Shown here: positions 1 to 8,356 of the stretch, one piece after another
Position numbering within the stretch: the first letter of the stretch is position 1
Layout: each line of letters opens with the position of its first letter
Assembly (NCBI GenBank): GCA_904418825.1
Contig: CAJFPU010000009.1
Span: 1 to 33,754 of the forward strand
DNA length: 33,754 nt
Direction: 5' to 3'
Source: an uncultured Romboutsia sp.
GTDB taxonomy: Bacteria > Bacillota > Clostridia > Peptostreptococcales > Peptostreptococcaceae
The notes under the pieces: generated by a model
What the model was told of the DNA's origin: nothing
The model's input: the letters and a program-made list of their open reading frames with translations, nothing else
Database searches by the model: none
Program-made: the position numbers and the translations under genes

Positions 1-486
1 TACACTCAATTTGATAAAAAAATAGATGGAGAATTGGCAATGCACTTAATGAGTGTACAAGCTATAAAAGGTGTAGAAATAGGTATAGGATTTGATGTAG
101 CAAGTAATCCTGGTTCTTTTGTTATGGATGAAATATATTATGATAGTCAAAATGGAATAAAAAGAAAAACTAATAAATTAGGTGGTATAGAAGGTGGAAT
201 GACAACTGGAGAAGAAGTCATTATAAGATGTGCAATGAAACCTATTCCAACTTTATATAAACCACTTAAATCTGTAAATATAAATACATTAGAAAGTTTC
301 AGTGCTAGTATAGAGCGTTCAGATAATTGTGCTGTACCAGCATGTAGTGTAGTTTGTGAAAATGTAGTTGCATTTGTTATATGTAAATACTTCTTAGATA
401 AAATAGGTGGAGATAATTTAAATGATTTAAAATCAAACTATAATTCATATATAAAAAGGTTAGGTGATAGAGGATGGAAAAAATAA
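1..486 (+). CDS. aroC: Chorismate synthase, C-terminal part (5' truncated by window edge)
   Basis: Frame 1 is open from base 1 (YTQFDKKIDGELAMHLMSVQAIKGVEIGIGFDVA...); the ORF-track start at 34 is an internal TTG. SVQAIKGVEIGIGF and the RSDNCAVPACSVVCEN region are chorismate synthase-like, and aroB/aroA follow. Confidence 0.95.
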   Translation, partial: YTQFDKKIDGELAMHLMSVQAIKGVEIGIGFDVASNPGSFVMDEIYYDSQNGIKRKTNKLGGIEGGMTTGEEVIIRCAMKPIPTLYKPLKSVNINTLESFSASIERSDNCAVPACSVVCENVVAFVICKYFLDKIGGDNLNDLKSNYNSYIKRLGDRGWKK

Positions 487-1613
487 TAAATGATGTTTGT
501 AATATAGTAATAGATAATAGCTATAAAAATTTTATGCCATCAGTTTATGAATTTAATAATAAGGATATTGAAGATTTATCTAAAATTAATATAAATGAAA
601 TATATGATGAAGTGTTAATTATAAGTGATGAAAATGTATATAATCATCAAATTGATAACTTTATAAATAATATAAAAGCAAAGATAGTATATGAATATAT
701 AGTTTTAGCAGGAGAAGATTCAAAATCATTATCAGTATATGAAGAAATAATTAAGTATTGTATAAAAATAAATTTATCTAGAAAATCACTAATCATAGCA
801 TTAGGTGGTGGAGTAGTAGGTGATTTAGCAGGTTTTGTAGCATCTACATATATGAGAGGAATTGACGTTTGTCAAATACCAACAAGTTTACTATCACAAG
901 TAGACTCATCAGTTGGAGGTAAAACAGGTATAAATATAGGTAATTTTAAAAATATAATAGGAACTTTTTATCAGCCTAAGTTTACTTATGTAAATATAGA
1001 TGCTTTAAAAACATTGCCCAATAAAGAATTTATATCAGGAATGGCAGAAGTTATAAAATACAGTATAATATATGATTATGACTTTTTAGATTATTTAATA
1101 AATAATAGTGAAAATATTTTAAATAAAGATAATGAAACACTACATTATGTTGTTAGAAAGTGTATAGAAATAAAAGCAGATATAGTTTCTAAAGATGAAA
1201 AAGAAAGTGGACTTAGAAAAATATTAAATTTTGGTCATACATTTGGGCATGGAGTTGAAAAACTTTGCAAAATAAGTCATGGTGAAGCTGTAAGTATTGG
1301 TATGAATATGGCATTTAAATTATCACTAGAAAAAGGATATATAGATAAAAGCTATTATGATAAGTATATAAAAGTATGTGAGAAATTTAATTTACCTTTA
1401 AAGTTTAATATATCATTATATGAAGATGAAATCACTGAAGAAATTAAAGTAAATATAAACAAAGAAATACTTGAAATAATGAAAAATGATAAAAAAAATA
1501 GCTTTGGAAAAATTAATCTAATATTACCAATAGGCTTTGGTAAAGTTAAAATTATAAATGACATAGATGAAGATAAAATATTAAATATAATAAAGGGGGT
1601 AAATAATGCTTAG
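474..1613 (+). CDS. aroB: 3-dehydroquinate synthase
   Basis: ALGGGVVGDLAGFVASTYMRGI, QIPTSLLSQVDSSVGGKTGIN, LNFGHTFGHGVE motifs; overlaps aroC by 13 nt. Confidence 0.97.
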   Translation: MEKIINDVCNIVIDNSYKNFMPSVYEFNNKDIEDLSKININEIYDEVLIISDENVYNHQIDNFINNIKAKIVYEYIVLAGEDSKSLSVYEEIIKYCIKINLSRKSLIIALGGGVVGDLAGFVASTYMRGIDVCQIPTSLLSQVDSSVGGKTGINIGNFKNIIGTFYQPKFTYVNIDALKTLPNKEFISGMAEVIKYSIIYDYDFLDYLINNSENILNKDNETLHYVVRKCIEIKADIVSKDEKESGLRKILNFGHTFGHGVEKLCKISHGEAVSIGMNMAFKLSLEKGYIDKSYYDKYIKVCEKFNLPLKFNISLYEDEITEEIKVNINKEILEIMKNDKKNSFGKINLILPIGFGKVKIINDIDEDKILNIIKGVNNA

Positions 1614-2865
1614 AGGAAGCTTCGAACTTATAGGAGATAAATCCATATCTCATAGAGCGGTGATGTTTTCTTCTATATCTAAAGGACATAATAAAATAAG
1701 CAATTTCCTAATGGGAGAAGATTGTTTAAGTACAATATCCTGCTTTAGAAAAATGGGTGTAGATATACAAATAGATGGTAAGGATGTATATGTTAAAGGA
1801 AATGGGTTATACGGATTAAAAAGACCAAAAGAAATATTAGACGTAGGAAATTCAGGAACTACGATAAGGCTTATGATGGGAATACTAGCAGGAAATAAAT
1901 TTAATGCAACTTTAATTGGAGATAATTCTATAGCTAAAAGACCTATGAAAAGAGTAACAGATCCATTAAGACTTATGGGGTGTAATATAGAAGGAAATGA
2001 TGATGCTAATTATACACCTATAAAAATATATGGTGGAAATTTAAAAGCTATAGATTATCATATGCCTGTTGCATCAGCTCAAGTAAAATCTGCTTTAATA
2101 CTTGCTAGTCTTTATGCAAATGATACTAGCTTTATATATGAAAAGATAAAAAGTAGAAATCATACAGAAATAATGTTAAAGTCATTTGGTGCAGATATAA
2201 ATGTAGAAAATTTAAAAATAAGTGTAAATCCAGTAAATGAGCTATTTAGCCAAGATATATATGTACCTGGGGATATATCATCAGCAGCATTTATAATAGT
2301 TTCAGCACTAATAACTGAAGGTTCAGAAGTTGTTATAAAAAATGTAGGCCTAAATGAAACTAGAACTGGAATAATAGATGTAGTTAAAAATATGAACGGA
2401 AATATAGAAATAATAAATGAAAGATTAGTTGGTGGAGAATTAGTAGGTGATTTATTAGTTAAATATACTAAAGATTTATGTGCAACTACAATAGATAAGA
2501 ATATAATTCCAAGATTAATAGATGAAATTCCAGTAATAGCTATACTTGCTACACAAGCTGAAGGTACTACTATAATAAAGGATGCACAGGAGCTTAAAGT
2601 AAAAGAAAGTAATAGAATAAAGGCAATGGTAGAGAATCTAAAAATATTAAGTGCTGATATAGAAGAATTAGAAGATGGAATGATTATAAAAGGAAAAAAT
2701 AAATTAAATGGTGGAAAAATAGAAACATTTAAAGATCATAGAATAGCAATGGCATTTTCAACTTTAAATTTAATATGTGATGAAAAAATAATATTAGATG
2801 ATGAAAATTGTATAAACGTATCATTTCCAGGATATTTTGATCTTATAAAAAAATTAACAATATAA
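1606..2865 (+). CDS. aroA: 3-phosphoshikimate 1-carboxyvinyltransferase (EPSP synthase)
   Basis: GDKSISHRAVMFSS, LDVGNSGTTIRLMMGILAG, KRPMKRVTDPLRLMG, KESNRIKAM, FKDHRIAMAF motifs; RBS AAAGGGGG upstream; overlaps aroB by 8 nt. Confidence 0.97.
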   Translation: MLRGSFELIGDKSISHRAVMFSSISKGHNKISNFLMGEDCLSTISCFRKMGVDIQIDGKDVYVKGNGLYGLKRPKEILDVGNSGTTIRLMMGILAGNKFNATLIGDNSIAKRPMKRVTDPLRLMGCNIEGNDDANYTPIKIYGGNLKAIDYHMPVASAQVKSALILASLYANDTSFIYEKIKSRNHTEIMLKSFGADINVENLKISVNPVNELFSQDIYVPGDISSAAFIIVSALITEGSEVVIKNVGLNETRTGIIDVVKNMNGNIEIINERLVGGELVGDLLVKYTKDLCATTIDKNIIPRLIDEIPVIAILATQAEGTTIIKDAQELKVKESNRIKAMVENLKILSADIEELEDGMIIKGKNKLNGGKIETFKDHRIAMAFSTLNLICDEKIILDDENCINVSFPGYFDLIKKLTI

Positions 2866-2969
2866 TAGTATATTATAAAATATATAAAGTATAAAAATAG
2901 ATTAAAGTTAACAAAATAAAATGGTAATATTCTTGATAATTATATTGAATTATAAAGAATATATATAAT

Positions 2970-2997
2970 ATTTTATTAGTTAAAAGACTAATAAAAT
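2970..2997. repeat. Perfect 11-bp inverted repeat (ATTTTATTAGT-taaaag-ACTAATAAAAT)
   Basis: Seen directly; lies just upstream of the -35 of the pduL promoter. Confidence 0.7.
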
Positions 2998-3000
2998 CAT

Positions 3001-3029
3001 TTGATTTATTGTTAAATATTATATATAAT
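3001..3029 (+). promoter_or_regulatory. Putative sigma-A promoter of pduL
   Basis: TTGATT (3001-3006), 17-bp spacer, TATAAT (3024-3029). Confidence 0.6.
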
Positions 3030-3065
3030 GTATCATGTATACAAAATAACTAGGAGGAATTTAAC

Positions 3066-3635
3066 ATGAAATTACCAATAGCATTATCTAATAGACACGT
3101 TCACTTAAGCCAAGCAGATATAGAAACGTTATTTGGTGCAGGACATGAGTTAACTCATTTTAAACCATTATCTCAACCAGGACAATATGCTTGTGAAGAA
3201 AAAGTTGATTTAGTAGGACCTAAAGGTACTATAAAAGGAGTTAGAGTTTTAGGACCAGCTAGACCTAGTACACAAGTTGAAATATCTTTAGCAGATGGAT
3301 TTGCTTTAGGAATAAAAGCTCCAATAAAAGAATCTGGTGATATAGCAGGAACTCCAGGTGTTAAATTAGTAGGACCAGCAGGAGAAGTAGAATTATCAGA
3401 AGGTGTTATAGTTGCTTCTAGACATATACACATGAGCTTAGAAGATGCAGCTAGATTTGGTGTAGAGGATAAGCAAATAGTAAAAGTTAGAACTTTTGGA
3501 CCAAGAGCAGTAGTATTTGAAAACGTATTAGTAAGAGCTAATGCTAACTTTGCATTAGAAATGCATGTAGACGTTGAGGAAGGAAACGCTGCAGGTGTAA
3601 GAAATGGTGAAGAAGTAGAATTAATAGCTGAATAA
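3066..3635 (+). CDS. pduL: PduL-type phosphate acyltransferase (phosphotransacylase)
   Basis: Two zinc-site motifs SNRHVHLS and ASRHIHMS, LGPARPSTQVEIS, GTPGVKLVGPAG; RBS AGGAGG. Confidence 0.93.
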   Translation: MKLPIALSNRHVHLSQADIETLFGAGHELTHFKPLSQPGQYACEEKVDLVGPKGTIKGVRVLGPARPSTQVEISLADGFALGIKAPIKESGDIAGTPGVKLVGPAGEVELSEGVIVASRHIHMSLEDAARFGVEDKQIVKVRTFGPRAVVFENVLVRANANFALEMHVDVEEGNAAGVRNGEEVELIAE

Positions 3636-3645
3636 CTATATAAAT

Positions 3646-3680
3646 AAAAGAACGGATTGTAAAATCCGTTCTTTTATTTT
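3646..3680. terminator. Bidirectional intrinsic terminator between pduL and the HxlR gene
   Basis: AAAAGAACGGATT-gtaa-AATCCGTTCTTTT, perfect stem with A/T tracts on both sides. Confidence 0.9.
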
Positions 3681-4036
3681 GCAAAGTTTTTTTCATATTC
3701 AATTCCGTAATCATACATTTGTTCAAGTAAAGGTATCATTTTTTTACCCAGATCAGTTAAGCTATATTCAACTTTAGGTGGAACAACAGGAAAAACTTCT
3801 CTATGTATAAGTCCATCTTCTTCTAAACTTCTAAGTTGATTAGTTAGCATTTTTTGTGTAACATCAGGTAATTTTCTTTTTATTTCACTAAATCTAAGCT
3901 CTCCACTACTTAAATACCAAAGGATAAGTATTTTCCACTTACCAGAAACTAATCTATGAAATAAAGTCATAGGACATGTTTCATATTTTAAACAACGTTT
4001 TGACATATGACATTTACTATGAGAATTTAAGACCAT
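3674..4036 (-). CDS. HxlR-family winged-helix transcriptional regulator
   Basis: CPMTLFHRLVSGKWKILILWYLSSGELRFSEIKRKLPDVTQKMLTNQLRSLEEDGLI. The start is placed at the ATG at 4036 (GAGGTG RBS 7 nt upstream) rather than the GTG at 4051 in the ORF track. Confidence 0.92.
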   Translation of the reverse strand: MVLNSHSKCHMSKRCLKYETCPMTLFHRLVSGKWKILILWYLSSGELRFSEIKRKLPDVTQKMLTNQLRSLEEDGLIHREVFPVVPPKVEYSLTDLGKKMIPLLEQMYDYGIEYEKNFAK

Positions 4037-4115
4037 GTGTAGACACCTCACATTTTTATTTTATAAAGCTAGTATATCATAAGTTTGGTATATAAAACCA
4101 TATATAGTATATAAA

Positions 4116-4132
4116 AGTATACTATGTATACT
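4116..4132. promoter_or_regulatory. Perfect dyad AGTATAC-TAT-GTATACT, candidate HxlR operator
   Basis: Perfect 7-bp inverted repeat in the divergent upstream region of the HxlR gene. Confidence 0.45.
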
Positions 4133-4333
4133 CTAAGTTTCTACATATAAAAAAAGTGCCTACTTGTTAAAATTGAATCAAAGATATATTATTAATTTGT
4201 AAATTATAGTAAATAATATGCTGTTCTTTTATTAAAAACAAATATTACTATAAAATAAGCTTATATAAATAACATAATATGGTAAATAAAAGTGTAAATA
4301 TATAAAGAAAAAGCTATAAAAGGAGAAGTTGTA

Positions 4334-4405
4334 ATGAACAAAAAAATAGCTAGTATAATAGATCATACATTATTAAAAGTTACAGCAATTAAAGAAGGCT
4401 ATTAA
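4334..4405 (+). pseudogene. deoC: Deoxyribose-phosphate aldolase N-terminal remnant
   Basis: RBS aggagaag then ATG: MNKKIASIIDHTLLKVTAIKEGY*. IDHTLLK is the DeoC N-terminal signature; the frame stops after 23 codons and no continuation was seen. Confidence 0.75.
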
Positions 4406-4539
4406 TATTAATTAAAATTTAATGCTTAAGTAATAAATTTATGGGTATTTAATATATATATATATGTTAGATTTAAAAATAATTGAAATTATAAAATAAA
4501 AAGTAGAATTAAATTAGCTTACATTATTGTTTATACTCA

Positions 4540-4588
4540 ATAATAAAGAAGGAGTCTATAAAAAATAGTAGAATACCTTCTTTATTAT
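4540..4588. repeat. Perfect 13-bp inverted repeat with 23-nt loop upstream of nifJ
   Basis: ATAATAAAGAAGG (4540-4552) / CCTTCTTTATTAT (4576-4588); no T-tract follows in either direction. Confidence 0.7.
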
Positions 4589-4714
4589 GTGAATTATAAC
4601 ATAATATTTATATGTATATGAAATTACATTAATTTATAGTGTATTCATTATACATTATAGCTTGACATTTAATATTGAAACTACATAGGAGTAATATTAA
4701 GGAGGATACACATT

Positions 4715-7700
4715 ATGGCTAAATTCATGAAAACAGTTGATGGAAATACAGCTGCTGCACACGTTGCATATGCATTTACTGACGTAGCTGCTATATTCCC
4801 TATAACACCATCATCTACAATGGCAGAAGTAGTTGATGAATGGGCAGCTCAAGGAAGAAAAAATATATTTGGACAAAAAGTTAATGTTGTAGAAATGCAA
4901 TCAGAAGCTGGTGCTGCTGGAGCATTTCATGGTTCATTACAAGCAGGTGCTTTAACAACAACATTTACTGCATCTCAAGGTTTATTATTAATGTTACCAA
5001 ACATGTATAAGGTTGCAGGAGGATTACTTCCAGGTGTATTCCACGTAAGTGCTCGTGCTCTTGCATCTCAAGCATTATCTATATTTGGTGACCATCAAGA
5101 TGTTATGGCAGCAAGACAAACTGGATGTGTATTATTAGCTTCAGGTTCTGTTCAAGAAGTTGCTGATATAGCACCAGTTGCACATTTAGCTGCAATAGAA
5201 GGTAAATTACCTTTCATACATTTCTTCGATGGATTTAGAACATCACATGAAATACAAAAAGTAGAATTATTAGAATATGATGATTATGCTTCATTATTAA
5301 ACATGGAAGCTGTTAAAGAATTCAGAGATAAATCATTATCTCCAAACCACCCAGTAACTCGTGGTACAGCTCAAAATGATGATATATACTTCCAAACAAG
5401 AGAAGCATCAAATAAATATTATCAAAATATAATACCTGTAGTAGAAAAATACATGGCTAAAATGTCTGAATTAACAGGAAGAGAACATGGATTATTCAAT
5501 TACTATGGAGATGAAAATGCAAAGAATATAATAGTAGCTATGGGATCTGTTACAGAAACTATAGAAGAAACTATAGATTTCTTAAATGCTAAAGGTGGAA
5601 GCTATGGTTTAGTTAAAGTTCATTTATATAGACCATTCTCAAATGAACATTTATTAAAAACTATACCACAATCAGCTGAAAGAATATGTGTACTTGATAG
5701 AACTAAAGAACCAGGTTCAACAGGTGAGCCATTATACTTAGATGTACGTAATGCATTCTTTGATATGGAAAAATCACCAATGATAATAGGTGGAAGATAC
5801 GGATTAGGTTCAAAAGATGTTACTCCTACTGATATAAAAACTGTATTTGATAACTTAACATCAGAAAAACCTAAAAACAACTTTACATTAGGTATAGTTG
5901 ATGATGTAACTAATACATCTTTAGAAACAACAGAAAACATAAAGATAGCTACACCAGGAACTGTAAGATGTAAGTTCTGGGGATTAGGATCTGACGGTAC
6001 AGTTGGAGCTAATAAGCAAGCTATAAAAATAATAGGAGATAACACAGATAAGTATGCTCAAGCTTACTTTGCATATGACTCTAAAAAATCTGGTGGTATA
6101 ACAATGTCTCACTTAAGATTTGGAGATACTCCTATAAGAGCTACTTACTTAATAGATGAAGCTGATTATATAGCTTGTCACAACCAATCATATGTTAATC
6201 AATATGATTTATTAAAAGGACTAAAAGATGGTGGTACATTCGTACTTAACACTATATGGTCTCAAGAAGAGTTAGAACAACATTTACCAGCAAAAATGAA
6301 GAAATTCATAGCTGAAAATAATATAAACTTCTATACAGTTAATGCTACTAAGATAGCATCTGAAATAGGTCTTGGAAACAGAATAAATATGATAATGCAA
6401 TCAGCATTCTTCAAGTTAGCTGAAATAATACCTGAAACTGAAGCTATAGAATACTTAAAAGATTCTATAAAGAAAGCTTACGGTAAAAAAGGTGAAAAAG
6501 TTGTTAATATGAACTTTGAAGCTGTTGAAGCTGGTATGAATGCTTTAGTTAAAATAGAAGTTCCATCTAATTGGGCTAATGCTGAAGAAGTTGAAACATC
6601 TTTAGATTCAGATGAACCAGATTTTATCAAAAATATATTAAGACCTATGAATGCGCAAGAAGGTAACAGCTTACCAGTAAGTGCATTTAATGGATTAGAA
6701 GATGGTACATTCCCAGCAGGTACTGCAGCATATGAAAAGCGTGGAGTAGCAGTTAATGTTCCAGAGTGGATAACTGATAATTGTATACAATGTAACCAAT
6801 GTGCATATGTATGTCCTCATGCATGTATAAGACCAGTTTTAGTAAATGAAGAAGAAGCAAGTAATGCTCCAGAAAGCTTCAATACTAAAAAGGCTATAGG
6901 TAAAGGATTTGAAGGATTACAATATAGAATGCAAGTAAGTCCAATGGACTGTACAGGATGTGGAAACTGTGCTGATATATGTCCAGCTAAGCAAAAAGCT
7001 TTAGTTATGAAGCCTCTTGACACTCAAGAAGTAGAAATAGAAAACTGGGCATTTGCAGCTGATACTACTAAAGTTTCTCCTAAAGGAGATATAATGGCAC
7101 CAACTACAGTTAAGGGAAGTCAATTTAGACAACCACTTATAGAGTTCTCAGGAGCTTGTGCAGGATGTGGAGAAACTCCATACATCAAGTTAGTTACTCA
7201 ATTATTTGGAGATAGAATGATGATAGCAAATGCTACAGGATGTTCTTCAATATGGGGAGGATCTGCTCCATCAACTCCATACACTGTTAACCATGAAGGT
7301 AAAGGTCCATCTTGGGCAAACTCATTATTCGAAGACAATGCTGAATTTGGATACGGAATGATGTTAGCTGTTAAGCAAATAAGAAATAAAATAGCAGAAA
7401 ATATGCAAACTCTATTAACTATGGATATATGTGAAAGTGCTAAAGAAGCATTTAATGCATGGTTAGAAGTTAGAAACGATGGAGAAGCTTCTAAAGCTGC
7501 TAGCCAAAGAGTATTAGAAGTTATATCAAACACTTGTGATTGTGCAAATGAAGAAGTTAAAACTTTAATTTCTGAAATAAAAGAAAGAGCTGATTACTTA
7601 GTTAAGAGATCTCAATGGATACTTGGAGGAGATGGATGGGCTTATGACATCGGTTACGGTGGATTAGATCACGTTCTTGCTTCAGGTGAAGATGTAAACG

Positions 7701-8257
7701 TACTTGTATTTGATACAGAAATTTACTCAAATACAGGAGGTCAAGCTTCTAAATCAACTCCAGTTGCTGCAATGGCTAAGTTTGCTGCTGCTGGTAAGAG
7801 ATCTAAGAAGAAAGACTTAGGTATGATGGCTATGAGCTACGGAAACGTATATGTTGCTCAAGTTGGTATGGGTGCAGATAAGAACCAATTAATGAAGGCT
7901 ATAATAGAAGCTGAAAAGCATGATGGACCATCATTAATAATAGCTTACTCTCCATGTATATCTCATGGAATAAAAGAAGGTATGGGTAGATCTCAAGCTA
8001 ATATAGAAAAAGCTGTTAAAGCTGGATATTGGCATTTATACAGATATAACCCACAATTAAAAGCTGAAGGAAAGAATCCTTTCACTTTAGATTCTAAAGA
8101 ACCAACTGAAAGTTTCAGAGAATTCTTAATGGGTCAAGTAAGATATGCTGCAATAGCTAAGCAATTCCCAGATGTAGCTGAAGAATTATTCACTATGGCT
8201 GAAGAAAATGCTAATGAAAGATATAACAACTATAAGAGATTAGCTGAAAATTTTTAA
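4715..8257 (+). CDS. nifJ: Pyruvate:ferredoxin (flavodoxin) oxidoreductase
   Basis: 1180 aa; TDVAAIFPITPSSTMAEVVDEWA, ferredoxin motifs CIQCNQCAYVCPHACIRP and CTGCGNCADICPAKQKAL, TPP-domain GACAGCGETPY and GGDGWAYDIGYGGLDHV; RBS AAGGAGG. Confidence 0.98.
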   Translation: MAKFMKTVDGNTAAAHVAYAFTDVAAIFPITPSSTMAEVVDEWAAQGRKNIFGQKVNVVEMQSEAGAAGAFHGSLQAGALTTTFTASQGLLLMLPNMYKVAGGLLPGVFHVSARALASQALSIFGDHQDVMAARQTGCVLLASGSVQEVADIAPVAHLAAIEGKLPFIHFFDGFRTSHEIQKVELLEYDDYASLLNMEAVKEFRDKSLSPNHPVTRGTAQNDDIYFQTREASNKYYQNIIPVVEKYMAKMSELTGREHGLFNYYGDENAKNIIVAMGSVTETIEETIDFLNAKGGSYGLVKVHLYRPFSNEHLLKTIPQSAERICVLDRTKEPGSTGEPLYLDVRNAFFDMEKSPMIIGGRYGLGSKDVTPTDIKTVFDNLTSEKPKNNFTLGIVDDVTNTSLETTENIKIATPGTVRCKFWGLGSDGTVGANKQAIKIIGDNTDKYAQAYFAYDSKKSGGITMSHLRFGDTPIRATYLIDEADYIACHNQSYVNQYDLLKGLKDGGTFVLNTIWSQEELEQHLPAKMKKFIAENNINFYTVNATKIASEIGLGNRINMIMQSAFFKLAEIIPETEAIEYLKDSIKKAYGKKGEKVVNMNFEAVEAGMNALVKIEVPSNWANAEEVETSLDSDEPDFIKNILRPMNAQEGNSLPVSAFNGLEDGTFPAGTAAYEKRGVAVNVPEWITDNCIQCNQCAYVCPHACIRPVLVNEEEASNAPESFNTKKAIGKGFEGLQYRMQVSPMDCTGCGNCADICPAKQKALVMKPLDTQEVEIENWAFAADTTKVSPKGDIMAPTTVKGSQFRQPLIEFSGACAGCGETPYIKLVTQLFGDRMMIANATGCSSIWGGSAPSTPYTVNHEGKGPSWANSLFEDNAEFGYGMMLAVKQIRNKIAENMQTLLTMDICESAKEAFNAWLEVRNDGEASKAASQRVLEVISNTCDCANEEVKTLISEIKERADYLVKRSQWILGGDGWAYDIGYGGLDHVLASGEDVNVLVFDTEIYSNTGGQASKSTPVAAMAKFAAAGKRSKKKDLGMMAMSYGNVYVAQVGMGADKNQLMKAIIEAEKHDGPSLIIAYSPCISHGIKEGMGRSQANIEKAVKAGYWHLYRYNPQLKAEGKNPFTLDSKEPTESFREFLMGQVRYAAIAKQFPDVAEELFTMAEENANERYNNYKRLAENF

Positions 8258-8276
8258 TTAAATATAGTTAAATAAT

Positions 8277-8310
8277 AAAGGGTGGACGAATTTTGTCCAT
8301 CCTTTTATTA
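8277..8310 (+). terminator. Intrinsic terminator after nifJ
   Basis: AAAGGGTGGAC-gaatttt-GTCCATCCTTT then TTATTATA. Confidence 0.85.
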
Positions 8311-8356
8311 TAAATATGATAAAATATATAGTAGCAATACTATTTGGAGGTGTTAA

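Noticed and set aside
3009-3026. Possible Rex operator (TTGTTAA-atat-tatataa)
   Set aside because: Only one half matches the TTGTTAANNNNTTAACAA consensus; expected by chance in such AT-rich DNA.
3173-3433. Minus-strand 86-aa ORF inside pduL
   Set aside because: Antisense shadow of a strongly supported CDS; low-complexity composition and no RBS seen.
4445-4475. TA-repeat runs in intergenic DNA
   Set aside because: Expected in a low-GC genome; no array structure with spacers, so not CRISPR or a phase-variable tract of note.
5620-7533. Minus-strand ORFs (141, 68 and 111 aa) inside nifJ
   Set aside because: Antisense shadows of PFOR coding sequence; no independent signals.
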